Source of the DNA: Thiobacillus sp.
GTDB lineage: Bacteria > Pseudomonadota > Gammaproteobacteria > Burkholderiales > Thiobacillaceae
DNA length: 6,798 nt
NCBI GenBank assembly: GCA_024710445.1
Contig: JANJUT010000185.1
Span: forward strand, 1 to 6,798
Reading direction: 5' to 3'
Made by a program: the position numbers and the translations under genes. Each line of letters starts with the position of its first letter. The first letter of the stretch is position 1. Of the stretch, positions 1 to 6,798 are shown in pieces. Under the pieces are notes generated by a model. That model was given only the letters and a program-made list of their open reading frames with translations, was not told the origin of the DNA and did not search any database.

Positions 1-54
1 GCTCAAACGGTGCTTGGCGCTTCCTCCCGTTGCCAGATCGTGCCAAACACAAAC
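1..54. other. Unassigned window edge
   Basis: This stretch lies beyond the guaA terminator. I find no supported coding region, RNA gene or promoter in it. A purine-rich GGGAGGAA run on the minus strand could be a ribosome binding site, but no ATG or GTG follows it within the window. Confidence 0.4.
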
Positions 55-82
55 AAAAAAAAGCCCGCAATTACGCGGGCTT
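55..82 (-). terminator. Rho-independent terminator of guaA
   Basis: On the minus strand a perfect 8-bp stem (AAGCCCGC with GCGGGCTT, 61-68 and 75-82) closes a 6-base loop. Counting the last two stem bases it is followed by eight T (55-62). It begins 46 bases after the guaA stop codon and should end the guaB/guaA transcript. The plus strand has no T run after the stem, so it appears to work in one direction only. Confidence 0.92.
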
Positions 83-128
83 AGCGGCATTTCATGCCAT
101 CAGGTGCCTGGCTGTGCCAGACGCGGAA

Positions 129-1691
129 TCATTCCCACTCAATCGTAGCCGGCGGTTTGCCGCTGATGTCATAGACGACACGGTTGATGCCGCGCACTTC
201 GTTGATGATGCGATTGGAGACTTTGCCGAGTAGCGAGTATGGCAACTCGGCCCAGTGCGCGGTCATGAAATCGCTGGTCACGACGGCGCGCAGGGCAACG
301 ACGTAATCGTAGGTGCGGCCATCGCCCATCACGCCAACCGACTTGACCGGCAGAAACACGGTAAAAGCCTGGCTGGTTTTCTCATACCAGCCGGAGGTGC
401 GTAGCTCTTCAATGAAGATGGCATCGGCCAGACGCAGCAAATCCGCATATTCGCGTTTCACTTCGCCGAGGATGCGTACACCAAGACCGGGACCGGGGAA
501 GGGGTGGCGGTAGACCATGTCATGCGGCAAGCCCAGCGCCACGCCCAGTTCGCGCACTTCGTCCTTGAACAGTTCGCGCAAGGGTTCCAGCAGTTTCAGG
601 TGCAGCGTGTCGGGCAGGCCGCCGACGTTGTGATGGCTTTTGATGGTGTGCGCCTTCTTGGTCTTGGCGCTCGCCGATTCGATGACGTCGGGATAAATCG
701 TACCCTGTGCCAGCCACTTGGCTTTCGGCAGTTTCTCGGCTTCTTCCTGGAATACGTGGACGAATTCACGGCCGATGATCTTGCGCTTCTGCTCCGGGTC
801 GGTGACCCCGGCTAGTTCATTCATGAAGCGATCGCGCGCATCGACATGGATGACCTTGACGCCCAAGTTGTCGGCAAAAGTCTGCATCACCTGCTCGGCC
901 TCGTTCAGGCGTAGCAGGCCATTGTCCACAAATACGCAGGTCAGTTGCGTGCCAATGGCGCGATGCAGCAACGCGGCGACCACCGAGGAATCGACCCCAC
1001 CGGACAAGCCCAGAATCACCTCATCACTGCCAACTTCCGAGCGCACGCGGCCGATGGCTTCGTCGACGTAATCTGGCATGTTCCAGTCGCCCGCACAGTC
1101 ACACAGATCGCGCACGAAGCGGTTGATGATGGTCTTGCCCTGCAGGGTGTGGGTGACTTCCGGGTGAAACTGCACGCCGTAGAACCTGCGATCTTCGTCA
1201 GCCATCGCGGCAATCGGCGTGGCAGCGTTGGAGGCCATCAGCCTGAACCCGGACGGCAATTCGGTGACCTTGTCGCCGTGACTCATCCATACATCCAGCA
1301 GACCATGGCCTTCATCGTTGACGCGGTCCTGAATGTCGCGCAGCAGGGCCGTGTGGCCATGTGCACGAATTTCCGCGTAACCAAATTCGCGTTTGGCCGC
1401 ATTTTCCACCTTGCCACCCAGTTGCGCCGCCATGGTCTGCATGCCGTAACAAATCCCCAGCACCGGCACACCCAGTTCAAACACGACCTGCGGCGCACGC
1501 GGCGTTTCCTCCTCGTACACTGAGTTCGGCCCACCGGAAAGAATGATGCCGGCTGGTGCAAAGTCGCGCACAAACTGCTCGGTCACGTCGTTGGGATGCA
1601 ATTCGCAGTACACCCCAGCTTCGCGCACACGGCGCGCAATCAGTTGGGTGTATTGAGAACCGAAATCGAGAATAAGTATTTTCTGATGCAT
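129..1691 (-). CDS. guaA: GMP synthase (glutamine-hydrolysing)
   Basis: This cytosolic enzyme converts XMP, ATP and glutamine to GMP, the last step of de novo guanine nucleotide synthesis. At 520 residues it is full length (E. coli about 525). The N-terminal class I glutamine amidotransferase domain (about 1-195) opens with [15 protein letters not shown]. It has the nucleophile Cys81 in GICYGMQ and the His176/Glu178 pair in QFHPEV. The ATP-pyrophosphatase domain follows, with the P-loop SGGVDSS at 230-236. The C-terminal dimerisation domain contains [12 protein letters not shown] (395-406) and ends in the conserved [10 protein letters not shown]. The start is the only sensible ATG, matching the family N-terminus, but no Shine-Dalgarno sequence precedes it. 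It lies 104 bp downstream of guaB, with an intrinsic terminator between them. Identification is secure; its transcription arrangement is inferred. Confidence 0.98.
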   Translation of the reverse strand: MHQKILILDFGSQYTQLIARRVREAGVYCELHPNDVTEQFVRDFAPAGIILSGGPNSVYEEETPRAPQVVFELGVPVLGICYGMQTMAAQLGGKVENAAKREFGYAEIRAHGHTALLRDIQDRVNDEGHGLLDVWMSHGDKVTELPSGFRLMASNAATPIAAMADEDRRFYGVQFHPEVTHTLQGKTIINRFVRDLCDCAGDWNMPDYVDEAIGRVRSEVGSDEVILGLSGGVDSSVVAALLHRAIGTQLTCVFVDNGLLRLNEAEQVMQTFADNLGVKVIHVDARDRFMNELAGVTDPEQKRKIIGREFVHVFQEEAEKLPKAKWLAQGTIYPDVIESASAKTKKAHTIKSHHNVGGLPDTLHLKLLEPLRELFKDEVRELGVALGLPHDMVYRHPFPGPGLGVRILGEVKREYADLLRLADAIFIEELRTSGWYEKTSQAFTVFLPVKSVGVMGDGRTYDYVVALRAVVTSDFMTAHWAELPYSLLGKVSNRIINEVRGINRVVYDISGKPPATIEWE

Positions 1692-1737
1692 ATTTTCAGG
1701 AGTCTGAGCAAGGACAAAGGGAGTGGCATGGGGCCGG

Positions 1738-1768
1738 AAAAAAGAAAGCCACGCACTGCGTGACTTCC
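1738..1768 (-). terminator. Intrinsic terminator between guaB and guaA
   Basis: On the minus strand GGAAGTCACGC (1768-1758) pairs with GCGTGGCTTTC (1754-1744) across a 3-base loop. This gives 11 pairs including two G-T wobbles. Six T follow directly (1743-1738). It starts 27 bases after the guaB stop and 46 bases before the guaA ATG, so it should end or attenuate guaB transcription before guaA. The 46 bases left before guaA show no convincing promoter. I infer that guaA is expressed by partial read-through or from a promoter inside guaB. Confidence 0.8.
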
Positions 1769-1795
1769 TTTCAATTCGGCCTGCTTATCCACCCG

Positions 1796-3265
<1,470 letters not shown>

Positions 3266-3280
3266 TTATAGCAAAGCGGA

Positions 3281-3310
3281 ATTATACGCGTGCCCCCCGT
3301 GCCCGCACAA
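3281..3310 (-). promoter_or_regulatory. Probable guaB promoter
   Basis: On the minus strand a perfect TATAAT (3286-3281) stands 24 bases upstream of the guaB ATG. The best -35 candidate is TTGTGC (3310-3305) at 18-bp spacing, which matches TTGACA at only three positions. Transcription would start near 3274, giving a leader of about 18 bases that includes the Shine-Dalgarno sequence. The -10 is strong and the -35 weak, so an activator or an alternative -35 is possible. Confidence 0.6.
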
Positions 3311-3326
3311 ACTTGCACGCTCTATG

Positions 3327-3363
3327 GGCCTTTGGTCGTAATCTACCAATCCGATTGCAGGCC
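3327..3363. repeat. Nested inverted repeat in the divergent promoter region
   Basis: An inner dyad TTGGT (3332-3336) and ACCAA (3345-3349), separated by 8 bases, is flanked by an outer pair GGCCT (3327-3331) and AGGCC (3359-3363). It lies between the guaB promoter and the putative -35 box of the lipoprotein gene at 3371. The position suits an operator shared by the divergent units, but short dyads are common and no regulator can be named. Confidence 0.35.
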
Positions 3364-3370
3364 GAATGAG

Positions 3371-3399
3371 TTGACTCCCGCGCATGATGCGGCTAACTT
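3371..3399 (+). promoter_or_regulatory. Putative promoter for the lipoprotein/DUF4124 pair
   Basis: TTGACT (3371-3376, five of six consensus bases) is followed after exactly 17 bp by TAACTT (3394-3399, three of six). A small palindrome CGCATGATGCG (3381-3391) lies in the spacer. The transcript would have an untranslated leader of about 75 bases before the ATG at 3480. The -35 is good and the -10 poor, so confidence is moderate. Confidence 0.4.
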
Positions 3400-3479
3400 T
3401 GTCCCAGCACTCAATCTGCTAGGGCGACAGGTTCGACAGCCCGCCCCCTGAACGCCATACAACACGAGGAGATAAAACA

Positions 3480-3824
3480 ATGTCCAAAGTTTTACTTGTA
3501 CTGACTTCCGTTGCCCTGCTGGGCTTGTCTGGCTGCGCCGATATTCAAACCACCCAGGCCCCCCCCGCAAAAGCAGCCGAGCCCGCAAAAATATCCATCA
3601 GTGCCGAAGCCCAGGCTGCCTTGACTGCAGCCAAGGCAGAAGCCAAGGACGCCAAGGCCAAAAATCACCTGTGGACCACCGCCGACAATGCACTGAAAGC
3701 AGCGGAAGAGGCTGCCGCGAAAGGCGACAGCGACACCGTATTGAAGCAGGCCAAATTAGCCAGAGACCATATCCAGAAAGGATTGGCCCAGATGAACTAC
3801 CCGATGCTCAAAGTCGGTGATTGA
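3480..3824 (+). CDS. Small alanine-rich lipoprotein, possibly SoxXA-binding (SoxK)-like
   Basis: A 114-residue predicted lipoprotein. The first 18 residues form a type II signal sequence ending in lipobox LSGC, so Cys19 would be lipidated. Ala at +2 suggests sorting to the outer membrane, facing the periplasm. A low-complexity linker (about 22-38, rich in Ala, Pro and Lys) leads into helices dominated by Ala, Lys and Glu (about 41-105). The ATG has a strong Shine-Dalgarno sequence, GAGGAG at 3466-3471, with 8-base spacing. The C-terminal pattern, a Trp (residue 65) then L..A..A...GD......A..A and GLAQ, reminds me of SoxXA-binding/SoxK-type proteins. No sox genes are in view, so this is a weak family guess; generic alanine-rich lipoprotein is the safe call. 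Its stop overlaps the next gene's proposed start by 8 bases. Confidence 0.85.
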   Translation: MSKVLLVLTSVALLGLSGCADIQTTQAPPAKAAEPAKISISAEAQAALTAAKAEAKDAKAKNHLWTTADNALKAAEEAAAKGDSDTVLKQAKLARDHIQKGLAQMNYPMLKVGD

Positions 3825-4302
3825 TTTGTCAAAACTCAGCAATCGAGCCTTCCGGACAGACACCGGGAGGCTTTTGCTTTTGGGCACTCTTGTGTTTGCC
3901 GCGAGCGCCCATGCCGAACTGTATAAATGGACCGATGGCCAAGGCAAGGTACATTACACGGATCAACCGCCCACAGTGAACGCTGAAACGGTTAAAGGTC
4001 CTGCGGCTGGACAGGCTGAGACCACCTCGCAGGCCACCCAATCGCTTAACGACCAGGATCAGGCCTACAAAAAGCGCCGCAAGGACGCTGAAGAAGCCCG
4101 CGCCAAGGCCGAAAAAGAAGCCGAACAGGCACGCATCCAGCGTGAAAACTGCGACAAGGCACGCAAAAACCTCAGCACCTTGCAAAACACGGCACGCACC
4201 TACACAACCAACAGCGCCGGGCAGCGTATCTACATGGACGAAGCGGCACGCAATGCTGCCCTGGCCAATAGCCAGAAAGCCATTTCCGACTTTTGCAAGT
4301 AA
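3817..4302 (+). CDS. Secreted DUF4124 domain protein with helical tail
   Basis: The DUF4124 motif is clear at residues 34-52 (ELYKWTDGQGKVHYTDQPP), directly after a Sec signal peptide. The signal has basic residues to Arg18, a hydrophobic stretch 19-31 and cleavage after AHA at 33. The mature protein of about 128 residues should be periplasmic. A charged Ala/Lys/Glu helix (about 81-123) may form a coiled coil. Two cysteines (112 and 160) could pair. The domain's molecular function is unknown to me. The start is uncertain: GTG 3817 overlaps the lipoprotein stop by 8 bases, and TTG 3826 is the other option. Starting further in would destroy the signal peptide. No Shine-Dalgarno sequence is seen, so translational coupling is likely. 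A terminator-like hairpin lies inside the signal-peptide codons. It converges on rnfH with a 19-base gap. Confidence 0.88.
   Translation: MIDLSKLSNRAFRTDTGRLLLLGTLVFAASAHAELYKWTDGQGKVHYTDQPPTVNAETVKGPAAGQAETTSQATQSLNDQDQAYKKRRKDAEEARAKAEKEAEQARIQRENCDKARKNLSTLQNTARTYTTNSAGQRIYMDEAARNAALANSQKAISDFCK
3846..3881 (+). terminator. Intrinsic-terminator hairpin inside the DUF4124 signal-peptide codons
   Basis: AGCCTTCCGG (3846-3855) pairs with CCGGGAGGCT (3863-3872) across the 7-base loop ACAGACA, giving ten pairs with one T-G wobble. It is followed by TTT, GC, then TTTT. It begins 22 bases after the lipoprotein stop, the usual place for a terminator of that gene, yet it lies within the reading frame of the next one. 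The T tract is interrupted, so termination may be partial. Confidence 0.6.
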
Positions 4303-4310
4303 ATCAGACA

Positions 4311-4348
4311 GGAAGGCCGTTTCACCCGGCTGCAGGCTCTTCCTTTTT
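4311..4348 (+). terminator. Weak candidate terminator after the DUF4124 gene
   Basis: On the plus strand GGAAGGCC (4311-4318) can pair with GGCTCTTCC (4335-4343), with one bulge and one wobble, around a 16-base loop. Five T follow (4344-4348). It starts 9 bases after the DUF4124 stop and overlaps the 3' end of the convergent rnfH. The large loop makes it weak. Confidence 0.3.
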
Positions 4349-4669
4349 CTCGGATACCGCATCCCCGCCACCTTTTTTGGTCACTTTCCCCTCTTCAGCA
4401 CGCTTGCGGCGCACTTCCTTGGGATCGGCGATCAACGGACGATAAATCTCCACGCGATCCTTGTCCCGCACCGTTTCGTCCAGCTTGACCAGTTTGCTGA
4501 AAATGCCGACCTTGTTTTTGGCGAGATCAATTTCAGGGAATGACACCATCACCCCGGAAGCGCGAATCGCATCTTCCACGGTCGCTCCCTCAACCAACTG
4601 AACCTGCAGCAAAAGCTGTTTCGCAGGTAGCGCATAGGCGACTTCCACGTTGATACTGGCTGCATTCAT
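4322..4669 (-). CDS. rnfH: RnfH family protein (UPF0125, ubiquitin-like fold)
   Basis: A 115-residue cytosolic protein of the RnfH/UPF0125 family, a small beta-grasp protein of poorly defined role. Family hallmarks are the start [30 protein letters not shown], the central [26 protein letters not shown], and the closing [13 protein letters not shown]. Residues after about 95 form a disordered, Lys/Glu/Gly-rich tail that is probably dispensable. The ATG overlaps the ratA stop in an ATGA junction. It also has its own Shine-Dalgarno sequence, GAGGTG (4678-4683), at 8-base spacing. The name comes from linkage to rnf electron-transport genes in some bacteria. No rnf genes are in view, and pairing with ratA is the widely conserved arrangement. 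Confidence 0.93.
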   Translation of the reverse strand: MNAASINVEVAYALPAKQLLLQVQLVEGATVEDAIRASGVMVSFPEIDLAKNKVGIFSKLVKLDETVRDKDRVEIYRPLIADPKEVRRKRAEEGKVTKKGGGDAVSEKKEEPAAG

Positions 4670-5100
4670 ACGGAGTACACCTCATCTGCGCGACGCACGA
4701 AGGCATCGACAAAAGTATTCGTGATATGGCTGAACACCGGCGCCAGGATCGTTTCCAGTACCCGGCTGGAAAAAACGTACTGCAAACGGAATTCAATCTT
4801 GCAAGCGTCATCGCCCAGTGGAAGAAACATCCAGTCGCCTTTCAGTTCCGAGAAGGGGCCATCCATCAATTTAATTCGCATCTCATGCGGCCGCGTCTTG
4901 GTATTTTCTGTCGTAAAGCTCTGGCGAATACCCATATACGCAATGTGTATGGTTGCCACAGTGATGTTTTTGTCACGGGTTTTCAACTCGGTCCCACCGC
5001 ACCAGGGCAGAAAAAAAGGGTAATCCTCGACCCGGTCCACCAGATCAAACATACGTTCGGAGGAGTGCGCCACCAGCACACTTTTTTCCACACGCGCCAT
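4666..5100 (-). CDS. ratA: RatA family protein (START/Coq10-like, ubiquinone-binding type)
   Basis: A 144-residue protein of the START/polyketide cyclase-like superfamily, in the RatA/Coq10 subgroup. The family start [10 protein letters not shown], the following [20 protein letters not shown] (17-36) and the C-terminal amphipathic helix (about 122-142, ending [13 protein letters not shown]) are all present. Length is normal. E. coli RatA was reported to bind 50S subunits and block 70S assembly, while mitochondrial Coq10 homologues chaperone ubiquinone, so the physiological role is unsettled. The ATG follows TAGGAA (5104-5109) at short spacing. It forms a tight operon with rnfH (4-bp ATGA overlap) and diverges from smpB over 50 bp. 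That arrangement is common and matches the ribosome-related theme. Confidence 0.93.
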   Translation of the reverse strand: MARVEKSVLVAHSSERMFDLVDRVEDYPFFLPWCGGTELKTRDKNITVATIHIAYMGIRQSFTTENTKTRPHEMRIKLMDGPFSELKGDWMFLPLGDDACKIEFRLQYVFSSRVLETILAPVFSHITNTFVDAFVRRADEVYSV

Positions 5101-5150
5101 GAGTTCCTAAAGCCTTGTAAAATTAAGAATTGTACGCAAGCCCTTCTGCC
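5101..5150. promoter_or_regulatory. Compact ratA/smpB divergent intergenic region
   Basis: Fifty AT-rich bases separate the ratA and smpB start codons, and both transcripts must start here or inside the opposite gene. TAAAAT (5118-5123) is a possible -10 for smpB, with no good -35. For ratA only weak AT-rich candidates exist on the other strand. No Shine-Dalgarno sequence precedes the smpB ATG; the bases before it are pyrimidine-rich. Confidence 0.45.
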
Positions 5151-5600
5151 ATGAGCATCGCCGACAACAAAAAAGCCTTTCACGATTATTTCATCGAAGA
5201 GAAATTCGAGGCAGGGCTCGTGCTTGAAGGCTGGGAAGTCAAGGCCATCCGTGCGGGACGCGTGCAGTTGAAAGAGGCCTATGTGGTCATCAAGAATGGC
5301 TCCGTCTACCTGATTGGCTGCCACATCAGCCCATTGCTTGCCGCGTCCACCCATATCCTTCCGGATCCCACACGTTCGCGCAAACTCCTGCTAAACGCAG
5401 CCGAAATCAATAAACTCATCGGCAAAACCGAGCGGGCGGGCTTTACCCTGGTGCCCCTCAACATGCATTTTTCAAAAGGCCGCATCAAACTGGACATCGG
5501 CCTGGCCAAAGGCAAAAAGCAGCACGACAAACGCGCAGCCGAGAAAGATCGTGAATGGGAACGTGAAAAACAGCGCCTGACCCGCGCGGCACAACACTGA
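5151..5600 (+). CDS. smpB: SsrA (tmRNA)-binding protein SmpB
   Basis: SmpB delivers alanyl-tmRNA to stalled ribosomes in trans-translation. Its 149 residues include the typical N-terminus [29 protein letters not shown], the core [22 protein letters not shown] (40-61) and the OB-fold strands. The basic C-terminal tail starts at GKKQHDKR (121-128), which enters the mRNA channel of the ribosome. The ATG at 5151 gives the family-standard MSIADNKK start. An in-frame TTG 21 bases upstream would add residues the family lacks. No Shine-Dalgarno sequence is visible. The partner tmRNA gene is not in the window. The neighbour ratA diverges from it. Identification is secure. Confidence 0.98.
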   Translation: MSIADNKKAFHDYFIEEKFEAGLVLEGWEVKAIRAGRVQLKEAYVVIKNGSVYLIGCHISPLLAASTHILPDPTRSRKLLLNAAEINKLIGKTERAGFTLVPLNMHFSKGRIKLDIGLAKGKKQHDKRAAEKDREWEREKQRLTRAAQH

Positions 5601-5638
5601 TTTGTTGCGTTACCCCGACAAACGGCACAAATAAACCG
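5601..5638. other. smpB 3' spacer, nothing recognised
   Basis: No convincing terminator follows the smpB stop before the next promoter. The octamer CGGCACAA occurs twice (5587-5594 and 5623-5630), probably by chance. Confidence 0.3.
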
Positions 5639-5667
5639 CTGACAGGTCAATTATACGATTGTAAATT
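5639..5667 (+). promoter_or_regulatory. Promoter of the arginine-rich small gene
   Basis: CTGACA (5639-5644, five of six consensus bases) is followed after 17 bp by TAAATT (5662-5667, four of six). Transcription would start near 5674, inside the large dyad described next. This is the best promoter match on the plus strand of the window. Confidence 0.55.
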
Positions 5668-5705
5668 TGTCGAGATATTGACTACAATTGTCAACATCTC
5701 GACAA
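5667..5705. promoter_or_regulatory. 39-bp dyad, probable tandem operator
   Basis: TTGTCGAGATATTGAC (5667-5682) and GTCAACATCTCGACAA (5690-5705) are reverse complements at 15 of 16 positions, separated by TACAATT. The sequence also contains two direct 14-bp boxes fitting GTCnAnATnTnGAC, at 5669-5682 and 5690-5703. Their starts are 21 bp apart, about two helical turns. Each box is itself a partial palindrome. The dyad overlaps the last base of the -10 box and the predicted transcription start, as expected for a repressor site. In RNA it could fold into a long hairpin just before the ribosome binding site. It lacks a T run, so it is not a terminator. I cannot match it to a known regulator. Confidence 0.75.
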
Positions 5706-5708
5706 GAT

Positions 5709-5713
5709 AAGGA
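5709..5713 (+). promoter_or_regulatory. Shine-Dalgarno site fixing the start of the small arginine-rich gene
   Basis: AAGGA lies 7 bases before ATG 5721. It supports that start over the in-frame TTG at 5688, which lies inside the dyad. Confidence 0.75.
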
Positions 5714-5720
5714 TATAACC

Positions 5721-5894
5721 ATGTCGGCACTACCAGTTTACGACGTTGAGTTCATTCCGTTAGAGCGCCGTTTGGGCGACCGCCGGATCGCCCCGCGCGA
5801 TGCCGCATTGCCCCCCGGCCTGTCTGCCGACCGGCGCCAGGTTTCCAGTCGGCGCTCGGAAGACCGCAAAACCGCAACGCTCAAGATCGTCTAA
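5721..5894 (+). CDS. 57-residue arginine-rich protein, unrecognised
   Basis: I do not recognise this protein. A good Shine-Dalgarno sequence, a promoter match and an elaborate operator support it as a gene. The 57 residues include 10 Arg, mostly in pairs: ERRLGDRR (15-22), DRRQ (37-40) and SRRSEDRK (43-50), separated by a Pro/Ala/Gly-rich stretch (28-35). An ordinary N-terminus (MSALPVYDVEFIPL) precedes them. There is no signal peptide, membrane segment or cysteine. The paired arginines with nearby Asp/Glu could bind nucleic acid or a protein partner, but that is speculation. It lacks the full PilZ pattern. The stop overlaps the convergent selD stop by 4 bases (5891-5894), so base composition of the 3' end is constrained by both. 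No terminator is seen between them. Confidence 0.72.
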   Translation: MSALPVYDVEFIPLERRLGDRRIAPRDAALPPGLSADRRQVSSRRSEDRKTATLKIV

Positions 5895-6798
5895 GACGCA
5901 CTCACCTGGACACGCGGTGCGCCTGCACCGAGGTGTCCTATCGCTTTGGCTGCAGCAAACCCATGCTGCAGGAAAGCCGCCAGCACTTCATTCTCCACCG
6001 ACGGATCACATGCGATCAGCAAGCCGCCACTGGTCTGCGGGTCGCACAGCACTGCGCGTTGCCACTCGGCAACATCCGCGCCCACATCGACATCCTCACC
6101 ATAGCTCGCCCAGTTACGCTCAGCCGCGCCGGTTGCCACGCCTGCCTGCGCATGGCGCAGCGCCTCCTCGATCACCGGCACGCAATCAAAATGCACGTGT
6201 GCCGACAATTGCGAACCGCGCGCGATTTCCAGCAAATGTCCCAGCAGGGCAAAACCGGTGACATCGGTCATCGCGTGCACCCCATCCAGTTCACTCAATG
6301 CCGTCCCTACGCTATTCAGTTGCGTGGTGGTTTCGATCATCTTTGCATAGCCTTCAGCCGAGAGCTGACCCTTCTTTAGCGCAGCCGACAGAACCCCCAC
6401 GCCCAGCGGCTTGCCCAGTATCAACACATCGCCCGACATGGCCGCATTGTTGCGCTTGACCTGATCAGGGTGAACCACACCTATGCCCACCAGGCCATAA
6501 ATCGGCTCCGGCGCGTCGATCGAATGGCCACCGGCAATCGGAATACCCGCTTCGCGGCAAACCGCCTCGCCGCCCGCCAGGATCAGACGTATGGTTTCAA
6601 CCGGCAGCTTTCCAACCGGCATGCCCACAATCGCCAAGGCAAACAAAGGCTTGCCACCCATGGCGTAGATATCCGACAAGGCATTGGTCGCGGCGATGCG
6701 GCCAAAATCAAAGGCATCATCGACAATCGGCATGAAAAAATCGGTGGTCGCGACGATGGCCTGGCTGTCGTTCAGCCGATAGACCGCCGCATCGTCGC
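5891..6798 (-). CDS. selD: Selenide, water dikinase (selenophosphate synthetase), 5' end missing
   Basis: SelD makes selenophosphate from selenide and ATP, the selenium donor for selenocysteine and for 2-selenouridine in tRNA. The visible 301 residues begin DDAAVYRL and run through TTDFFMPIVDDAFDFGRIAATNALSDIYAMGGKP, GGHSIDAPEPIYG, AMTDVTGFALLGHL and CDPQTSGG, all hallmarks of the PurM/AIR-synthase-like fold with its Asp residues for Mg-ATP. Compared with E. coli SelD (347 residues), roughly 45-50 N-terminal residues lie beyond the window edge. These include the catalytic Cys (or Sec) and Lys, so the active-site type cannot be read here. The Met encoded at 6733-6731 is internal, not the start. 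Its stop TAG overlaps that of the convergent arginine-rich gene. Selenium partners (selA, selB, selU) are not in view. Confidence 0.97.
   Translation of the reverse strand, partial: DDAAVYRLNDSQAIVATTDFFMPIVDDAFDFGRIAATNALSDIYAMGGKPLFALAIVGMPVGKLPVETIRLILAGGEAVCREAGIPIAGGHSIDAPEPIYGLVGIGVVHPDQVKRNNAAMSGDVLILGKPLGVGVLSAALKKGQLSAEGYAKMIETTTQLNSVGTALSELDGVHAMTDVTGFALLGHLLEIARGSQLSAHVHFDCVPVIEEALRHAQAGVATGAAERNWASYGEDVDVGADVAEWQRAVLCDPQTSGGLLIACDPSVENEVLAAFLQHGFAAAKAIGHLGAGAPRVQVSAS

Noticed and set aside
945..1523. 192-codon plus-strand frame opposite guaA
   Set aside because: It is a shadow of the GMP synthase gene with no ribosome binding site, promoter or domain.
3302..3319. PurR-like site upstream of guaB (CGCACAAACTTGCACGC)
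   Set aside because: It resembles the E. coli PurR operator only loosely and its arms do not pair, so it is not supported.
3829..4371. Minus-strand open frame opposite the DUF4124 gene with hydrophobic Gly/Phe/Leu runs
   Set aside because: The hydrophobic runs are the reverse reading of the Ala/Lys/Glu helix codons, and the frame also overlaps rnfH. The DUF4124 motif and signal peptide establish the other strand.
5130..5150. In-frame TTG start extending smpB by seven residues
   Set aside because: The SmpB family begins at or near MSIADNKK, and the extra residues YASPSA have no counterpart.
5667..5705. Rho-independent terminator after smpB
   Set aside because: The stem is strong, but no T run follows on either strand, and it is followed by a ribosome binding site and start codon.
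5688..5720. TTG start extending the arginine-rich protein upstream
   Set aside because: It lies inside the operator dyad and has no ribosome binding site, whereas ATG 5721 has AAGGA at 7 bases.
6646..6733. selD starting at the Met encoded at 6733
   Set aside because: The frame continues upstream with conserved SelD sequence (DDAAVY, ATTDFF) to the window edge, so this Met is internal.

Overview
The window looks like a chromosomal housekeeping segment from a betaproteobacterium. It contains guaA, guaB, a DUF4124-type envelope protein, rnfH, ratA and smpB in an order I associate with Betaproteobacteria (the Nitrosomonadales / Thiobacillus / Gallionella side is my guess). The SmpB, RatA and GMP synthase proteins are also beta/gamma-like. 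I see no mobile element, CRISPR array, rRNA, tRNA or tmRNA. Placement is by recognition only, with no database search.

Layout from left to right. Positions 1-128 are non-coding and hold a strong minus-strand terminator for guaA. The purine pair guaB (IMP dehydrogenase) and guaA (GMP synthase) runs leftward from about 3256 to 129 and performs IMP to XMP to GMP. A second intrinsic terminator sits between the two genes. A 223-bp divergent intergenic region (3257-3479) carries a guaB promoter and a promoter for a rightward pair: a small alanine-rich lipoprotein (3480-3824) and a DUF4124 secreted protein (3817-4302). Converging on that pair is the leftward operon ratA-rnfH (5100 to 4322), whose genes overlap by 4 bp. 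smpB (5151-5600), the trans-translation factor, diverges from ratA across only 50 bp. Next comes a 57-residue arginine-rich protein (5721-5894) that I do not recognise. It meets the 3' end of selD (selenophosphate synthetase) tail to tail; selD runs off the right edge without its N-terminus.

The genes are mostly ordinary and the unusual material is regulatory. (1) A 39-bp near-perfect dyad at 5667-5705 in front of the arginine-rich gene resolves into two 14-bp boxes, GTCnAnATnTnGAC, spaced 21 bp apart and placed over the likely transcription start. (2) A good intrinsic-terminator hairpin lies inside the signal-peptide coding sequence of the DUF4124 gene, just after the stop codon of the overlapping lipoprotein gene. 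This suggests translation-coupled control of read-through. (3) An intrinsic terminator separates guaB from guaA, and guaA lacks a visible Shine-Dalgarno sequence.
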